Assembly (NCBI RefSeq): GCF_001815865.1
Contig: NZ_KV822195.1
Span: 248,001 to 312,000 of the forward strand
Source: Abiotrophia sp. HMSC24B09
GTDB lineage: Bacteria > Bacillota > Bacilli > Lactobacillales > Aerococcaceae
Direction of reading: 5' to 3'
Length of the DNA stretch: 64,000 nucleotides
The position numbers were made by a program, and so were the translations under genes. Shown here piece after piece: positions 53,756 through 63,036 of this stretch; position 1 is the first letter of the stretch, and each line of letters starts with the position of its first letter. The notes under the pieces were generated by a model. That model was not told the DNA's origin, ran no database searches, and saw nothing but the letters and a program-made list of their open reading frames with translations.

Positions 53756-55118
53756 GTCATTAGCCGCTAAGCGGCTCAAGCATAATGTTCGCTTTCAGGC
53801 TTTACAGCTACTGGTAGAGATTGACTGGCATGACCAGTATTCCAATGTCCTTCTCAATCGGGCGCTGAGCCAGACAGAGCTCAAGCCAGTCGACCAAGGG
53901 CTTTTAGTCAACTTAGTCTATGGCAGCATTCAGCATCGTTTGACCCTGGACTTCTACTTGGAACCTTTCATCAAAGGCAAGAAGTTAGAGTCATGGATTC
54001 GTACGCTCTTAAGAATGACCGTCTATCAGATGCTTTACCTGGAGCGAATCCCGGATCATGCAGCCATTAACGAAGCGGTTAACATTGCCAAGCTCAATGG
54101 CCATGCAGGTCTAGCCGGCCTAGTCAACGGCGTCTTGCGCAATTTCCGTCGTCAGGAACTGCGCTCCTTGGATACAGTGACAGACCCTGTTGAAGCCCTC
54201 AGCATTCAATACAGTATCGCCCCTTGGATTGTGTCCCTCTTACAAGAACAGTATGATCAGGCAAGCTTGACTGAGTTACTGGCTAGTCTCAATCAACGGC
54301 CACGTCTAACCGCCAGAATTCAAGCCCATCCCAATGAACGCGACCAAATCCTGGCCCAGCTCAGGGCAGCCGGCTATCAGGTTGAGGCCGGCAACCTATC
54401 ACCTTATGCTATTGAAAGCCTAGATGGTCGTATTCTGGAGTCACCTGCCTTTCAAGCGGGGCGCTTGACTATTCAGGATGAATCTTCTATGTTGGTAGCG
54501 CCAATCGGCCGGCCAGTGGTAGGCCAACGACTCTTGGATGCCTGTAGTGCCCCTGGAGGCAAGGCGACGCATATGGCCTTTCTACTGCAAAACGGTCACT
54601 TGGATGCCCTAGATATTTCTCAAGCCAAGCTAGACTTGGTGGCGGGACACATGGAACGCCTAGGCTTAAGCCAACAAGAGGGCTTGAACATTTCGCTTCA
54701 TGCTACAAATGCCTTAGACTTTATGCCCCCAAGCGGGACACTCTATGATATAATCTATTTGGATGCACCATGTTCAGGTCTCGGCCTCATGCGTCGCAAA
54801 CCTGAAATTAAATACACTAAGCAAGCAAGCGATATTGAAGCACTTAGCAAGCTTCAGAGTCAGCTCTTAGACCATGTTGCCAGTCTGCTCAAACCAGGCG
54901 GAACCTTAGTCTATTCAACTTGTACCTTAGCACAAGCTGAAAACCAAGCCCAGGTCAAGGCCTTCTTGGCAAGACAGGCTGACTTCCAACTCAGTTCGAT
55001 AGGGCCAGAAGAAGTTCAAGGAGCGTCAGTTCTGACTGCAGATGGCATGATTGAAGTCTTGCCACAAGACTACTTGACCGATGGCTTCTTCATTGCACGT
55101 ATGACTAAGTCAGCCTAG
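53745..55118 (+). CDS. rsmB: 16S rRNA (cytosine-967-C5)-methyltransferase
   Basis: About 457 residues. An N-terminal NusB-like domain (about 10-140) is followed by a Rossmann methyltransferase domain: LDACSAPGGKATHMA near 261-275, motif IV DAPCSG near 339, and the catalytic cysteine in YSTCTL near 386. Of two possible ATGs, 53745 has GATGAGG six bases upstream. Translation coupled to fmt. Confidence 0.95.
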   Translation: MKVKSLAAKRLKHNVRFQALQLLVEIDWHDQYSNVLLNRALSQTELKPVDQGLLVNLVYGSIQHRLTLDFYLEPFIKGKKLESWIRTLLRMTVYQMLYLERIPDHAAINEAVNIAKLNGHAGLAGLVNGVLRNFRRQELRSLDTVTDPVEALSIQYSIAPWIVSLLQEQYDQASLTELLASLNQRPRLTARIQAHPNERDQILAQLRAAGYQVEAGNLSPYAIESLDGRILESPAFQAGRLTIQDESSMLVAPIGRPVVGQRLLDACSAPGGKATHMAFLLQNGHLDALDISQAKLDLVAGHMERLGLSQQEGLNISLHATNALDFMPPSGTLYDIIYLDAPCSGLGLMRRKPEIKYTKQASDIEALSKLQSQLLDHVASLLKPGGTLVYSTCTLAQAENQAQVKAFLARQADFQLSSIGPEEVQGASVLTADGMIEVLPQDYLTDGFFIARMTKSA

Positions 55119-55161
55119 CTTGCACTAAAAATCAACATATGAAGGAAACAGAGGTGACTAC

Positions 55162-55929
55162 ATGAAACTTGCACTATGTTCCAATATCGGTAAACGTCGA
55201 ACAACCAACCAGGATTATGCGGATTATTTTCTTAATGATTTTGGCCAACTCCTGCTCATCCTCTGTGACGGGGTAGGGGGCCATTTGGGTGGCGACGTGG
55301 CCAGTCAACGTACTACCCAATATATTGGGCAGTATTTCCAAGATTTGAACCAGGCCTTAGCACCTGACCAGGTGTCAGCGTGGATTGAAGGAACTTTAAA
55401 GCTAGTCAACCAACAAATTTATCAAGAAGCCCAAGCTGATAAGAACTTGAACGGCATGGGGACTACCATTGTCTTGGCCTTGATTGTCGATGGCACCATC
55501 TATTTAGGCCATGTAGGGGATAGTCGCGCTTATATCTACAAGGAAGGTAAGCTCCAGCAATATACGGAGGATCATTCCTTGGTTAATGAATTGATTCGGG
55601 CCGGGGAAATTACCTTGGAAGAATCTTATTTGCATCCCCATCGCAATGCTGTCACCCAATCCATTGGTTTGACTCATCCACTTGAGGTAGCCATTCAGAC
55701 CGTGCCCAGCCAGGAGGCTGAGATGCTGCTCCTTTGCTCAGACGGGTTGACTAATATGGTGACGCCTGAGGCCTTAGAAGAGCTCTTCCGGTCCTCACGC
55801 CAGGAGGCTAATTTTGCCCAACAATTAATTACAGCAGCTAACGAAGCCGGAGGCATGGATAACATTTCCGTTATCATTGCTTCAGACTTAAGCACAGAAA
55901 ACTTAGAGGAGGTATCTGAATGGAAATAG
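55162..55929 (+). CDS. stp: PP2C-family serine/threonine phosphatase (Stp/PrpC)
   Basis: A 255-residue metal-dependent phosphatase. PP2C metal ligands sit in CDGVGGHLGGD near 34-44, HVGDSRAYI near 115-123, CSDGLTN near 192 and GGMDNIS near 234. It counteracts the PASTA kinase encoded next, with which it overlaps by 10 bases; the phosphatase-kinase pair is conserved in Firmicutes. Confidence 0.96.
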   Translation: MKLALCSNIGKRRTTNQDYADYFLNDFGQLLLILCDGVGGHLGGDVASQRTTQYIGQYFQDLNQALAPDQVSAWIEGTLKLVNQQIYQEAQADKNLNGMGTTIVLALIVDGTIYLGHVGDSRAYIYKEGKLQQYTEDHSLVNELIRAGEITLEESYLHPHRNAVTQSIGLTHPLEVAIQTVPSQEAEMLLLCSDGLTNMVTPEALEELFRSSRQEANFAQQLITAANEAGGMDNISVIIASDLSTENLEEVSEWK

Positions 55930-57899
55930 GCGATAAATTATCAGGCAGATACCTGCTGACAGACTTTATCGGTCAGGGTGGGATGGCCAATGTTTTCCTA
56001 GCCCAAGACTTAATCTTAGAAAGACAAGTAGCCGTTAAAGTCCTGCGTTTTGACTTCCAAGACAACCAGGATGCCATCCGTCGCTTCCAACGTGAAGCGA
56101 TGTCGGCTAGCCAATTGCTGCACCGCAACATTGTCGAAATCTATGATGTCGAGGAGAAAGAAGACCAGCAATACATCGTCATGGAGTATGTGGATGGGAC
56201 AGATCTTAAGACTTATATTCGCCAAAATGCACCCCTATCTTTAGAACTAGTGGTACTCATTATGAGTCAGATCCTGTCGGCTATTGAAGTGGCTCATAAG
56301 AACCAAATTATTCACCGGGATATTAAGCCTCAGAATATTTTGATTACCAAGACGGGCGCTATTAAGATTACCGACTTTGGGATTGCCATTGCCCTGTCGG
56401 ATACTTCTATTACTCAGACTAATACGCTCTTGGGTTCGGTTCATTACCTATCGCCTGAGCAAGCGCGTGGTAGTAATGCGACTGTTAAGTCGGATATCTA
56501 CGCCCTAGGGGTCGTCCTCTATGAATTGATTACTGGCTCTGTGCCATTTGATGGTGAATCGGCTGTTTCGGTGGCCCTCAAGCACTTCCAGGAAGAATTC
56601 CCACGTATCCGTGACAAGATGGACTATGTGCCGCAAAGCTTGGAAAACGTAGTCCTCAAGGCTACTGCTAAGGACCCAGCCAACCGTTACGATTCTGTTC
56701 ACAGCATGTTAGCGGACCTATCGACGGCACTCAATGCGAGTCGTATGAATGAGCCGGTCTTTGTTCCGAATGCTAGTGGTCAAGCGCGAGTTCAAATGAA
56801 ACCTATTAAGCCAGTCAAAACACCGGTTGCGGCTCCAATTGAAGCGCCAGAACCCATCGATTATGATGCCTATCAACGCATTGATGATGTGGCACCTTTG
56901 GATAAGCCGCGACGTAAACGGCGGATTGCGGCCTGGTTCTTGGCCATCATCAGTCTCTTAGTCATTTGCGGTGGCGTCTATATCGCCTATACGCGCTTGA
57001 CCGAGTATACTTCTGTACCAGAAGTAGCCAAGCTCAGCAAGGATGAGGCGGTACAGAAAATTCAAGCAGCCAATCTGCAAGTGGGAGCCATTAAGCAGAC
57101 TTGGAGTGACAGTATTCCTCAAGGTCAGGTGATTAAATCAACACCAGGCTCAGGTGCTCGGATTCGTAAGGCTTCAGCGGTCGATTTAGAAATCAGTAAC
57201 GGGAAAGAACAGGTTGAAATTGGCAACTATGTCGGTCAAGACTATGAATCGGTTCGCTCCCAACTGACAGCAGCCAACTTTATTGTAGAGCGCCGTGACT
57301 TCGCTTCGACGCCTGAGAATAATGGGAAGATTTTAGCACAAAGCGTGGAACCAGGTTCCAAGGTGGTGCCAAGCACTACTTCCCTAGTCTTTACCGTAGG
57401 GAAGGTGGCAGACTCCACCACTATGCAGGACTTCAATAACCTACCATTGGAAATGGTGCAAAACTTCGCGGAAGCCAACGGACTGACTGTAGACGTCAGC
57501 GAAGACTATGATAATGACATTCCAAAAGGGCGTGTTATCAGCCAAAGTCCTAAATATGGTGTGGCCTTAAGCCAAGGTGATACCATCAAGGTTACCGTTT
57601 CAAAAGGGCGCAAGGAAGAGAAGGTGCTGACAGCAGTTCAACGGGTAAATATCGAGTACGTGCCAAAATATGCTAGCACGGACGTCAATCAACGCAACCC
57701 ATTGCCGAATAAGATTCAGGTCTTCATTGGCGATAGTCGCAACAATATTAATACGCTGGCCCAAGAATTTGAAATCTCTGAATCACGTAGCATCGAGATT
57801 CTGCTCTATATTATGGAAGGCGGCGTCGGTCAATACCGCGTCATGCGGGATGGCGAAGTCATTGCTGAAAGTAATGAAGTCTATCCAAATGATAATTAA
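55920..57899 (+). CDS. stkP: PASTA-domain serine/threonine protein kinase (StkP/PrkC/IreK)
   Basis: A 659-residue membrane kinase. Kinase domain about 10-270: glycine loop GQGGMANVF, VAVKVLRF lysine, HRDIKPQNIL catalytic loop, DFG. One membrane segment at about 338-360. Three PASTA repeats outside (about 362-435, 437-500, 501-566), which sense muropeptides or lipid II in relatives, then a C-terminal non-PASTA domain (about 572-659). Likely targets include IreB (27.5 kb) and envelope proteins. Confidence 0.96.
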   Translation: MEIGDKLSGRYLLTDFIGQGGMANVFLAQDLILERQVAVKVLRFDFQDNQDAIRRFQREAMSASQLLHRNIVEIYDVEEKEDQQYIVMEYVDGTDLKTYIRQNAPLSLELVVLIMSQILSAIEVAHKNQIIHRDIKPQNILITKTGAIKITDFGIAIALSDTSITQTNTLLGSVHYLSPEQARGSNATVKSDIYALGVVLYELITGSVPFDGESAVSVALKHFQEEFPRIRDKMDYVPQSLENVVLKATAKDPANRYDSVHSMLADLSTALNASRMNEPVFVPNASGQARVQMKPIKPVKTPVAAPIEAPEPIDYDAYQRIDDVAPLDKPRRKRRIAAWFLAIISLLVICGGVYIAYTRLTEYTSVPEVAKLSKDEAVQKIQAANLQVGAIKQTWSDSIPQGQVIKSTPGSGARIRKASAVDLEISNGKEQVEIGNYVGQDYESVRSQLTAANFIVERRDFASTPENNGKILAQSVEPGSKVVPSTTSLVFTVGKVADSTTMQDFNNLPLEMVQNFAEANGLTVDVSEDYDNDIPKGRVISQSPKYGVALSQGDTIKVTVSKGRKEEKVLTAVQRVNIEYVPKYASTDVNQRNPLPNKIQVFIGDSRNNINTLAQEFEISESRSIEILLYIMEGGVGQYRVMRDGEVIAESNEVYPNDN

Positions 57900-57903
57900 C
57901 CCT

Positions 57904-57932
57904 AAGAGGCTAGAAATTTCTAGCCTCTTTTT
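57904..57932 (+). terminator. Terminator after stkP
   Basis: A 26-base perfect palindrome (57904-57929) followed by T residues. Confidence 0.85.
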
Positions 57933-57982
57933 GATGGGAAAATATGAGTCCTGATTAGCCTAGGCTGTCCTGTCAGCCAGAA

Positions 57983-58011
57983 CTGACAAGGCGCTTAAAA
58001 TATGGTACCAT
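57983..58011 (+). promoter_or_regulatory. Probable rsgA promoter
   Basis: CTGACA (57983-57988), a 17-bp spacer and TACCAT (58006-58011). Confidence 0.4.
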
Positions 58012-58040
58012 TAAGTCAGTATCAAGCAGAGGGTGACAGT

Positions 58041-58994
58041 ATGGCAGAAGACAAATTAATCATCAAAGAAGGTATTATTTCCCAATCTCTTAGCGGCTTT
58101 TATTCAGTACGGTCTGAGGGCCAAACCTATGTGACCAAGCCTAGGGGGAATTTTCGCCACCAACAGCTCAAGCCTTTGGTGGGAGACCATGTCACCTTTG
58201 AATGGGAGGAGGGCTTAGACCCCAAGGCCGACCAAGCCTTAGGTCGCTTGATTGAGGTCCTGCCTCGTCGTAATCAATTCGTTAGACCAAGTGTGGTCAA
58301 TGTCGATGATGCGCTGGTGGTCATGTCCTTGGTGGAGCCGGACTTCTCCTATTCCCTAGTTGATCAATTTTTGGCTTCTGTGACCTCGCATGGCATTGAA
58401 CCTCATCTAGTTCTGACCAAATACGACCTCCTGCTAGCACAAGAAGGGGAGGAACAGGCCCAAGATCGTGTCGCCCAGATCCAAGCCCTTTATGAGGCGG
58501 CTGGTTATACAGTAACTGTCATGGATCCTGCATCGAATGCGCTAGCTAATCTTAGTCAACTTTTGCACCAAGGTCTCTATGTGGTGATGGGCCAGTCTGG
58601 AGTCGGTAAGTCCACCTTGCTTAACCAACTCCTACCTCAAGCTGACATTGAAACCGGCGAAATTAGTCACTATCTGGGACGTGGGCGCCATACCACACGG
58701 GAAGTGACCCTCTATCCCTTGAATCAGGCTTTGATTGCTGACACGCCAGGCTTTTCGGCCCTAGATTTCGAGCAGATTGAGAAGGATCAAGTGACTCAAC
58801 TCTTCCCAGAAATTCGAGAACTCAGCCAAGAATGTCGTTTCCGTTCCTGTCTCCATTTGGAAGAACCAGGCTGTGCGGTTAAGCAAGCATTAGAAGCGGG
58901 GCACTTGGCTGCCAGTCGCTATCAATCCTATTGTCAATTAATCCAAAAAATTGATCAGCGCAAACCTCAATACCATCTCAAAAAACGTCGTTAA
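58041..58994 (+). CDS. rsgA: Small ribosomal subunit GTPase RsgA
   Basis: About 317 residues. A circularly permuted GTPase that checks 30S maturation and is inhibited by (p)ppGpp in Firmicutes. OB domain (about 1-75); G4 LTKYD near 126; P-loop GQSGVGKSTLL near 184-194; G3 DTPGFS near 236; zinc knuckle with CRFRSCLH and a later Cys near 264-281. The frame opens at 58002, but GAGGGTGA before the ATG at 58041 favours the shorter form. Confidence 0.95.
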   Translation: MAEDKLIIKEGIISQSLSGFYSVRSEGQTYVTKPRGNFRHQQLKPLVGDHVTFEWEEGLDPKADQALGRLIEVLPRRNQFVRPSVVNVDDALVVMSLVEPDFSYSLVDQFLASVTSHGIEPHLVLTKYDLLLAQEGEEQAQDRVAQIQALYEAAGYTVTVMDPASNALANLSQLLHQGLYVVMGQSGVGKSTLLNQLLPQADIETGEISHYLGRGRHTTREVTLYPLNQALIADTPGFSALDFEQIEKDQVTQLFPEIRELSQECRFRSCLHLEEPGCAVKQALEAGHLAASRYQSYCQLIQKIDQRKPQYHLKKRR

Positions 58995-59006
58995 GGAGGA
59001 AACTTT

Positions 59007-59654
59007 ATGTATATTGCACCTTCCATGTTGAGTGCCGATTTTAATAAGCTAGCCCAATCCATCCGAATGGTTGAAGAGGCTGGGGCTGACTACCTACACA
59101 TTGATATTATGGATGGGGACTTTGTACCCAACATTTCCTTTGGCCCTATGCTCTATCAAGGCTTGCGCGCTCAATCTAAGCTAGTCTTTGATGTTCACAT
59201 GATGGTGACCAATCCCGAACGCTACGTGAACCAAGTGGTCAAAGCAGGCGCAGATGTGGTGACCGTTCATGTGGAGGCGACGCCTCATATTCATCGTGCC
59301 TTGCAGTTAATCAAGGCAGCAGGGGCAAAGGCGGGGGTTGTCATTAATCCAGGTACGTCAGTTTCGGCCATTGAAGCAGTCCTGGGTCAAGTTGACCAGG
59401 TCTTGGTCATGACGGTTAACCCAGGTTTTGGTGGCCAGGCATTTATCCCTGAGACCTTGGACAAAGTCCGCCAATTAGCTGATTTGCGTCAAAAACAAGG
59501 CTATAGTTATCTAATTGAAGTTGACGGTGGGGTGAATGACAAGACGGCTGCTGACTGTCTAGCGGCGGGCGCAGATATCCTAGTAGCAGGTTCTTACGTC
59601 TTCGGGCATTCAAATCCAGCCCAAGCGATTCAGACGCTCAAAGACTTAGCTTAG
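59007..59654 (+). CDS. rpe: Ribulose-phosphate 3-epimerase
   Basis: A 215-residue TIM-barrel enzyme of the pentose phosphate pathway, interconverting ribulose 5-phosphate and xylulose 5-phosphate. Metal and catalytic residues in SMLSADF, HIDIMDGDFVPNISFG and FDVHMMV are visible (residues 7-72), as is VNPGFGGQ near 140 and the second catalytic Asp in EVDGGV near 175. Part of the rsgA-rpe-thiN series. Confidence 0.97.
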   Translation: MYIAPSMLSADFNKLAQSIRMVEEAGADYLHIDIMDGDFVPNISFGPMLYQGLRAQSKLVFDVHMMVTNPERYVNQVVKAGADVVTVHVEATPHIHRALQLIKAAGAKAGVVINPGTSVSAIEAVLGQVDQVLVMTVNPGFGGQAFIPETLDKVRQLADLRQKQGYSYLIEVDGGVNDKTAADCLAAGADILVAGSYVFGHSNPAQAIQTLKDLA

Positions 59655-59682
59655 GCAGAATAGGAAGTAGGGGGCAGTCTAA

Positions 59683-60357
59683 GTGGCAACAGCATGTGTC
59701 ATTGTCTGTGGGGGTGGACCTAATCCAGCCCTTGATCAGATTGAAAATTTAATTCAAGCCTATGACCAAGTCTATTTTGTAGGGGCTGATCGTGGAGCCT
59801 TAAGATTAGTCAGAGCAGGCTATGTGCTGGATATGGCCTTGGGCGACTTTGATTCGGTGTCGGAAGAAGAGCGCCAAGTTATTGAGGCACATAGTCAGGA
59901 ATTTCAAGCCTTTCCTAGCGAGAAGGACGATACCGATGGCCATTTGGCTTTGGACATGGCCATGACCCGCTGGCCGGAGGCAGATTATGTGGCGCTTGGT
60001 TTTCTAGGTGAAAGGGGCGGGCGGCTGGACCATTTATTGGCCAATATTTGGCTGGCCCATCAGCCACGCTTCCAAGCAGGTTTGTCTCGTCTTACCTTGC
60101 TGGAGGCTCACCACAAGGTGCGTTTCTTAAAGCCTGGCCACCATGTCTTGGCCTACGAGCCCTGTCTCTATCTGTCTGTCATTAGCCTGACACCAGTTCA
60201 AGGTCTGACCATTCAAGGCGCCAAGTACACCTTGCCAGCAACGGATTATGCTAGTCCCCAATCTCTCATTAGCAATGAATACAAAGCCAGTCAGGAGCCT
60301 GTGGAAATAGCCTTTGAGTCGGGTCTGGTCATGATTTTCTGGGTCAATCAAGTGTAA
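59683..60357 (+). CDS. thiN: Thiamine pyrophosphokinase
   Basis: A 224-residue enzyme that makes thiamine pyrophosphate from thiamine and ATP. Signature segments: [10 protein letters not shown] near 34-43, [11 protein letters not shown] near 53-63, [14 protein letters not shown] near 82-95. GTG start with a GTAGGGGG binding site. Follows rpe as in other Firmicutes. Confidence 0.93.
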   Translation: MATACVIVCGGGPNPALDQIENLIQAYDQVYFVGADRGALRLVRAGYVLDMALGDFDSVSEEERQVIEAHSQEFQAFPSEKDDTDGHLALDMAMTRWPEADYVALGFLGERGGRLDHLLANIWLAHQPRFQAGLSRLTLLEAHHKVRFLKPGHHVLAYEPCLYLSVISLTPVQGLTIQGAKYTLPATDYASPQSLISNEYKASQEPVEIAFESGLVMIFWVNQV

Positions 60358-60383
60358 AAACCGAAAAAATCCCCCTCAAAGAC

Positions 60384-60412
60384 TTGTCAAATGAGGGAAA
60401 ATATGATAAATT
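60384..60412 (+). promoter_or_regulatory. Probable rpmB promoter
   Basis: TTGTCA (60384-60389), a 17-bp spacer and TAAATT (60407-60412), with TGA directly upstream of the -10. Confidence 0.5.
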
Positions 60413-60470
60413 AGTTCAGTATGATAAAGCAGAGACATTAAGCTCCTGCAGCGAAAAGGAGGAAACAAGA

Positions 60471-60659
60471 ATGGCTAAAGAATGTTATTTCACTGGGCGC
60501 AAAGCTCGTTCAGGTAACACTCGTTCAAAAGCGATGAACAAAACAAAACGTCGTTTCGGCGCTAACTTACAAAAAGTACGCATCTTAGTGGATGGCGAAC
60601 CTAAGAAAGTTTGGGTTTCTGCTCGTGCTTTAAAATCAGGTAAAGTAGAACGCGTTTAA
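60471..60659 (+). CDS. rpmB: Large ribosomal subunit protein bL28
   Basis: A 62-residue basic protein of the 50S subunit ([19 protein letters not shown] start). The frame is open for 87 bases upstream across the promoter, but AAGGAGG eight bases before the ATG at 60471 decides the start. The start MAKECYFTG lacks the paired CxxC zinc motifs of some bL28 forms, having just one cysteine. Confidence 0.97.
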   Translation: MAKECYFTGRKARSGNTRSKAMNKTKRRFGANLQKVRILVDGEPKKVWVSARALKSGKVERV

Positions 60660-60667
60660 TAGCGATG

Positions 60668-60698
60668 ATCCCAGTCCCTTGGATTGGGGCTTTTTTTT
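60668..60698 (+). terminator. Terminator after rpmB
   Basis: Stem CCCAGTCC/GGATTGGG (60670-60677 with 60681-60688, one wobble pair) and eight T residues. Confidence 0.8.
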
Positions 60699-60790
60699 GA
60701 CTAAGACCTCCTCTGTCTAGACAAGTATAGAAGACAGGCCCCCAGTTTGGAATGGTCTTTATCTTAATGAGTGCACAATCAAGCATTTTA

Positions 60791-60799
60791 TGCTAAAAT
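60791..60799 (+). promoter_or_regulatory. Probable promoter of the asp23-like/fakA-like operon
   Basis: TGCTAAAAT, an extended -10; -35 weak. A second candidate (TGATATATT, 60805-60813) lies too close to the binding site. Confidence 0.4.
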
Positions 60800-60833
60800 A
60801 GATATGATATATTAGATGTGAGGAGGAAATCGC

Positions 60834-61190
60834 ATGACAATCAAAATCCAAACGCCCAATGGACAAGTGTCCCTAACTCAAGATGTGATTTCAACAGTTG
60901 TCGGCACTGCCGTTACAGATAACTACGGTGTGGTCGGAATGGTAAGTAAGAACTTCTTCCGTGATAACTTAATTGAGATTCTAGGACAAGAGAATTACTC
61001 CAAAGGGGTTGTCATCACCCAACGTGGGGATGATGTTCTCGTGGATGTCTACATCTTAGTGTCTTACGGGACTAAAATCTCAGTTATCTGCCAAAACATT
61101 CAACAAGCCGTGAAATACAGTGTTGAACAATTGCTGGGCTTCGAAGTCAGCTATGTCAATGTTCACGTACAAGGCGTAAAAATTGATTAA
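60834..61190 (+). CDS. Asp23/Gls24 family (DUF322, YloU-like) protein
   Basis: A 118-residue cytoplasmic protein of the Asp23 family, whose members sit near the membrane and respond to envelope stress. The family core QDVISTVVGTAVTDNYGVVG is near residues 16-35 and VDVYILVSYGTKIS near 63-76. It lies directly upstream of the DAK2-domain gene, the conserved yloU-yloV pair downstream of and divergent from rpmB-type genes. Confidence 0.92.
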   Translation: MTIKIQTPNGQVSLTQDVISTVVGTAVTDNYGVVGMVSKNFFRDNLIEILGQENYSKGVVITQRGDDVLVDVYILVSYGTKISVICQNIQQAVKYSVEQLLGFEVSYVNVHVQGVKID

Positions 61191-61223
61191 GTCAACCGTA
61201 TAAAACGGTAAGGAGGATAAAAA

Positions 61224-62897
61224 TTGGAATTGAAACAATTAACGGCAAAAGAGTTTGTGCCTATGGTTGTAGCCGGAGCGGAACGCTTAACATCCAATGT
61301 CGAATTAATTAACTCACTCAACGTATTCCCTGTGCCAGATGGCGATACCGGGACTAACATGAACATGACCTTCGTTTCTGGGGCGGAAAACCTCAAATCC
61401 AGTCAAGCTAGTCACGTCGGTGAATTAGCGGGCGCCTTAGCCAAGGGACTTTTGATGGGGGCGCGTGGTAACTCTGGGGTTATCTTATCTCAGATTTTCC
61501 GTGGTTTCTCACAACGTATTAAGGAAGAAGAAGTCTTAGACGCTAAGCATTTTGCCCAAGCCTTCTTAGGTGGGGTAGAATCAGCCTATAAGGCAGTTAT
61601 GAAACCTGTTGAAGGGACCATTTTGACGGTTGCGCGTGAATCTGCTTTACGCGGTGAGAAGGCTGCTGAGAAGACCGATAACATTGTTGAAGTCATGAAA
61701 GCCATTGTTGAAGGTGCTCAATTGGCCTTAGACAAGACACCTGAATTATTGCCAGTCTTGAAACAAGTTGGCGTAGTCGACTCTGGTGGTAAAGGCTTGC
61801 TCTGCGTCTATGAAGGTTTCTTGTCGTCCTTGACAGGAGAGACCGTAGTAGAAGTTAAGGCAGCTCCTGCAGCTCCTGGCCACTCTCACGCTATGTTCGA
61901 AGATGGCAATGAGCCACCAATGGCCTTAGAAGATATTACCTTTGGCTACTGTACAGAAATTATGGTTCGCATTGGCCAAGGCCCAACTGTCGAGAAGGCC
62001 TTTGACTATGAAACCTTCCGTAGCACCCTTAACACCAAAGGGGATTCTCTCTTGGTCGTAGCCGACGATGAAATCGTCAAGGTTCACATCCATACTGAAA
62101 ACCCAGGCGAAATTATGCAATTGGGTCAAGAATTTGGGGAACTGATTAAAATCAAAGTCGACAACATGCGTGAACAAGTCCGTGGCTTAGAAGCGGAAGA
62201 ACATGCTATGAAGGAAGCGCCAGCAGAGGCTGCTCCAAAAGTTCCTTATGCTATTATTGCAGTAGCAGCAGGTGAAGGTGTGGGCCAACTCTTTACTGAC
62301 CTAGGGGTTGCCAAAGTCTTGGCCGGTGGTCAAACTATGAACCCTTCAACAGAAGATTTCGTCAAAGCCATTGAAGCAGTCAATGCTGAACAAATCATCC
62401 TCTTGCCTAACAACAAGAACATCATCATGGCGGCTGAACAAGCAGCCCAAGTAGCGGAAGTACCAACCGTTGTGGTGCCTACTACTACGATTCCTCAAGG
62501 GATTACGGCTATGATGGCCTTCGATGCTAGCTTAGATTTAGAAGCCAATGGGGCTCAAATGAATGAATCGCGTGATTTCGTCCAATCTGGTCAAATTACT
62601 TACTCCATTCGTGACACTGAGATTGATGGTGTGTCCATCAAGAAGGATGACTACCTGGGCTTAGTCAACAACAAGATTGTCTTGTCCTTGCCTGATTTGA
62701 AGGATGCCCTCCTGGCAACCTTAGAAGCCATGGTGGATGAAGATTCTGAGTTGGCAACTATTATTGTCGGGGAAGAAGGAACTACTGAATTAGCAGATGA
62801 GGTAGCAGAGCTCTTAACTGACAAATTCAATGACTTAGAAGTCGAAATTGTCCAAGGTGACCAACCAGTTTACCACTACATGATGTCAGTGGAATAA
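61224..62897 (+). CDS. fakA: DAK2-domain fatty acid kinase-like protein (FakA/YloV)
   Basis: A 557-residue protein. The DhaL-type ATP-binding domain is N-terminal (NVFPVPDGDTGTNM near residues 32-45; GARGNSGVILSQI near 78-90; VVDSGGKGL near 191), followed by the middle and FakB-interacting C-terminal regions. In Staphylococcus aureus FakA phosphorylates fatty acids held by FakB; no fakB gene is in the window. TTG start supported by AAGGAGG seven bases upstream. Confidence 0.92.
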   Translation: MELKQLTAKEFVPMVVAGAERLTSNVELINSLNVFPVPDGDTGTNMNMTFVSGAENLKSSQASHVGELAGALAKGLLMGARGNSGVILSQIFRGFSQRIKEEEVLDAKHFAQAFLGGVESAYKAVMKPVEGTILTVARESALRGEKAAEKTDNIVEVMKAIVEGAQLALDKTPELLPVLKQVGVVDSGGKGLLCVYEGFLSSLTGETVVEVKAAPAAPGHSHAMFEDGNEPPMALEDITFGYCTEIMVRIGQGPTVEKAFDYETFRSTLNTKGDSLLVVADDEIVKVHIHTENPGEIMQLGQEFGELIKIKVDNMREQVRGLEAEEHAMKEAPAEAAPKVPYAIIAVAAGEGVGQLFTDLGVAKVLAGGQTMNPSTEDFVKAIEAVNAEQIILLPNNKNIIMAAEQAAQVAEVPTVVVPTTTIPQGITAMMAFDASLDLEANGAQMNESRDFVQSGQITYSIRDTEIDGVSIKKDDYLGLVNNKIVLSLPDLKDALLATLEAMVDEDSELATIIVGEEGTTELADEVAELLTDKFNDLEVEIVQGDQPVYHYMMSVE

Positions 62898-62909
62898 TTA
62901 AAAGCGTTA

Positions 62910-62939
62910 AAAGACTAAGGCTCATGCCTTGGTCTTTTT
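62910..62939 (+). terminator. Terminator after fakA-like gene
   Basis: A 10-bp stem with one wobble (62912-62921 with 62926-62935) and T residues. Confidence 0.85.
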
Positions 62940-62975
62940 CTTTGCCCGAGCGAGCTTGGACTCCAGCTTGAATAG

Positions 62976-63004
62976 TCGCTATCTGGCTATGAAAATGCTA
63001 TAAT
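62976..63004 (+). promoter_or_regulatory. recG promoter
   Basis: TCGCTA (62976-62981), a 17-bp spacer and TATAAT (62999-63004) with TGC directly upstream of the -10. Confidence 0.55.
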
Positions 63005-63036
63005 AATGAGACAGACAAGCAGAAAGGAGGGGGCTT

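Noticed and set aside
60384..60470. Long N-terminal extension of bL28
   Set aside because: It covers the promoter and leader; family length and the AAGGAGG site fix the start at 60471.
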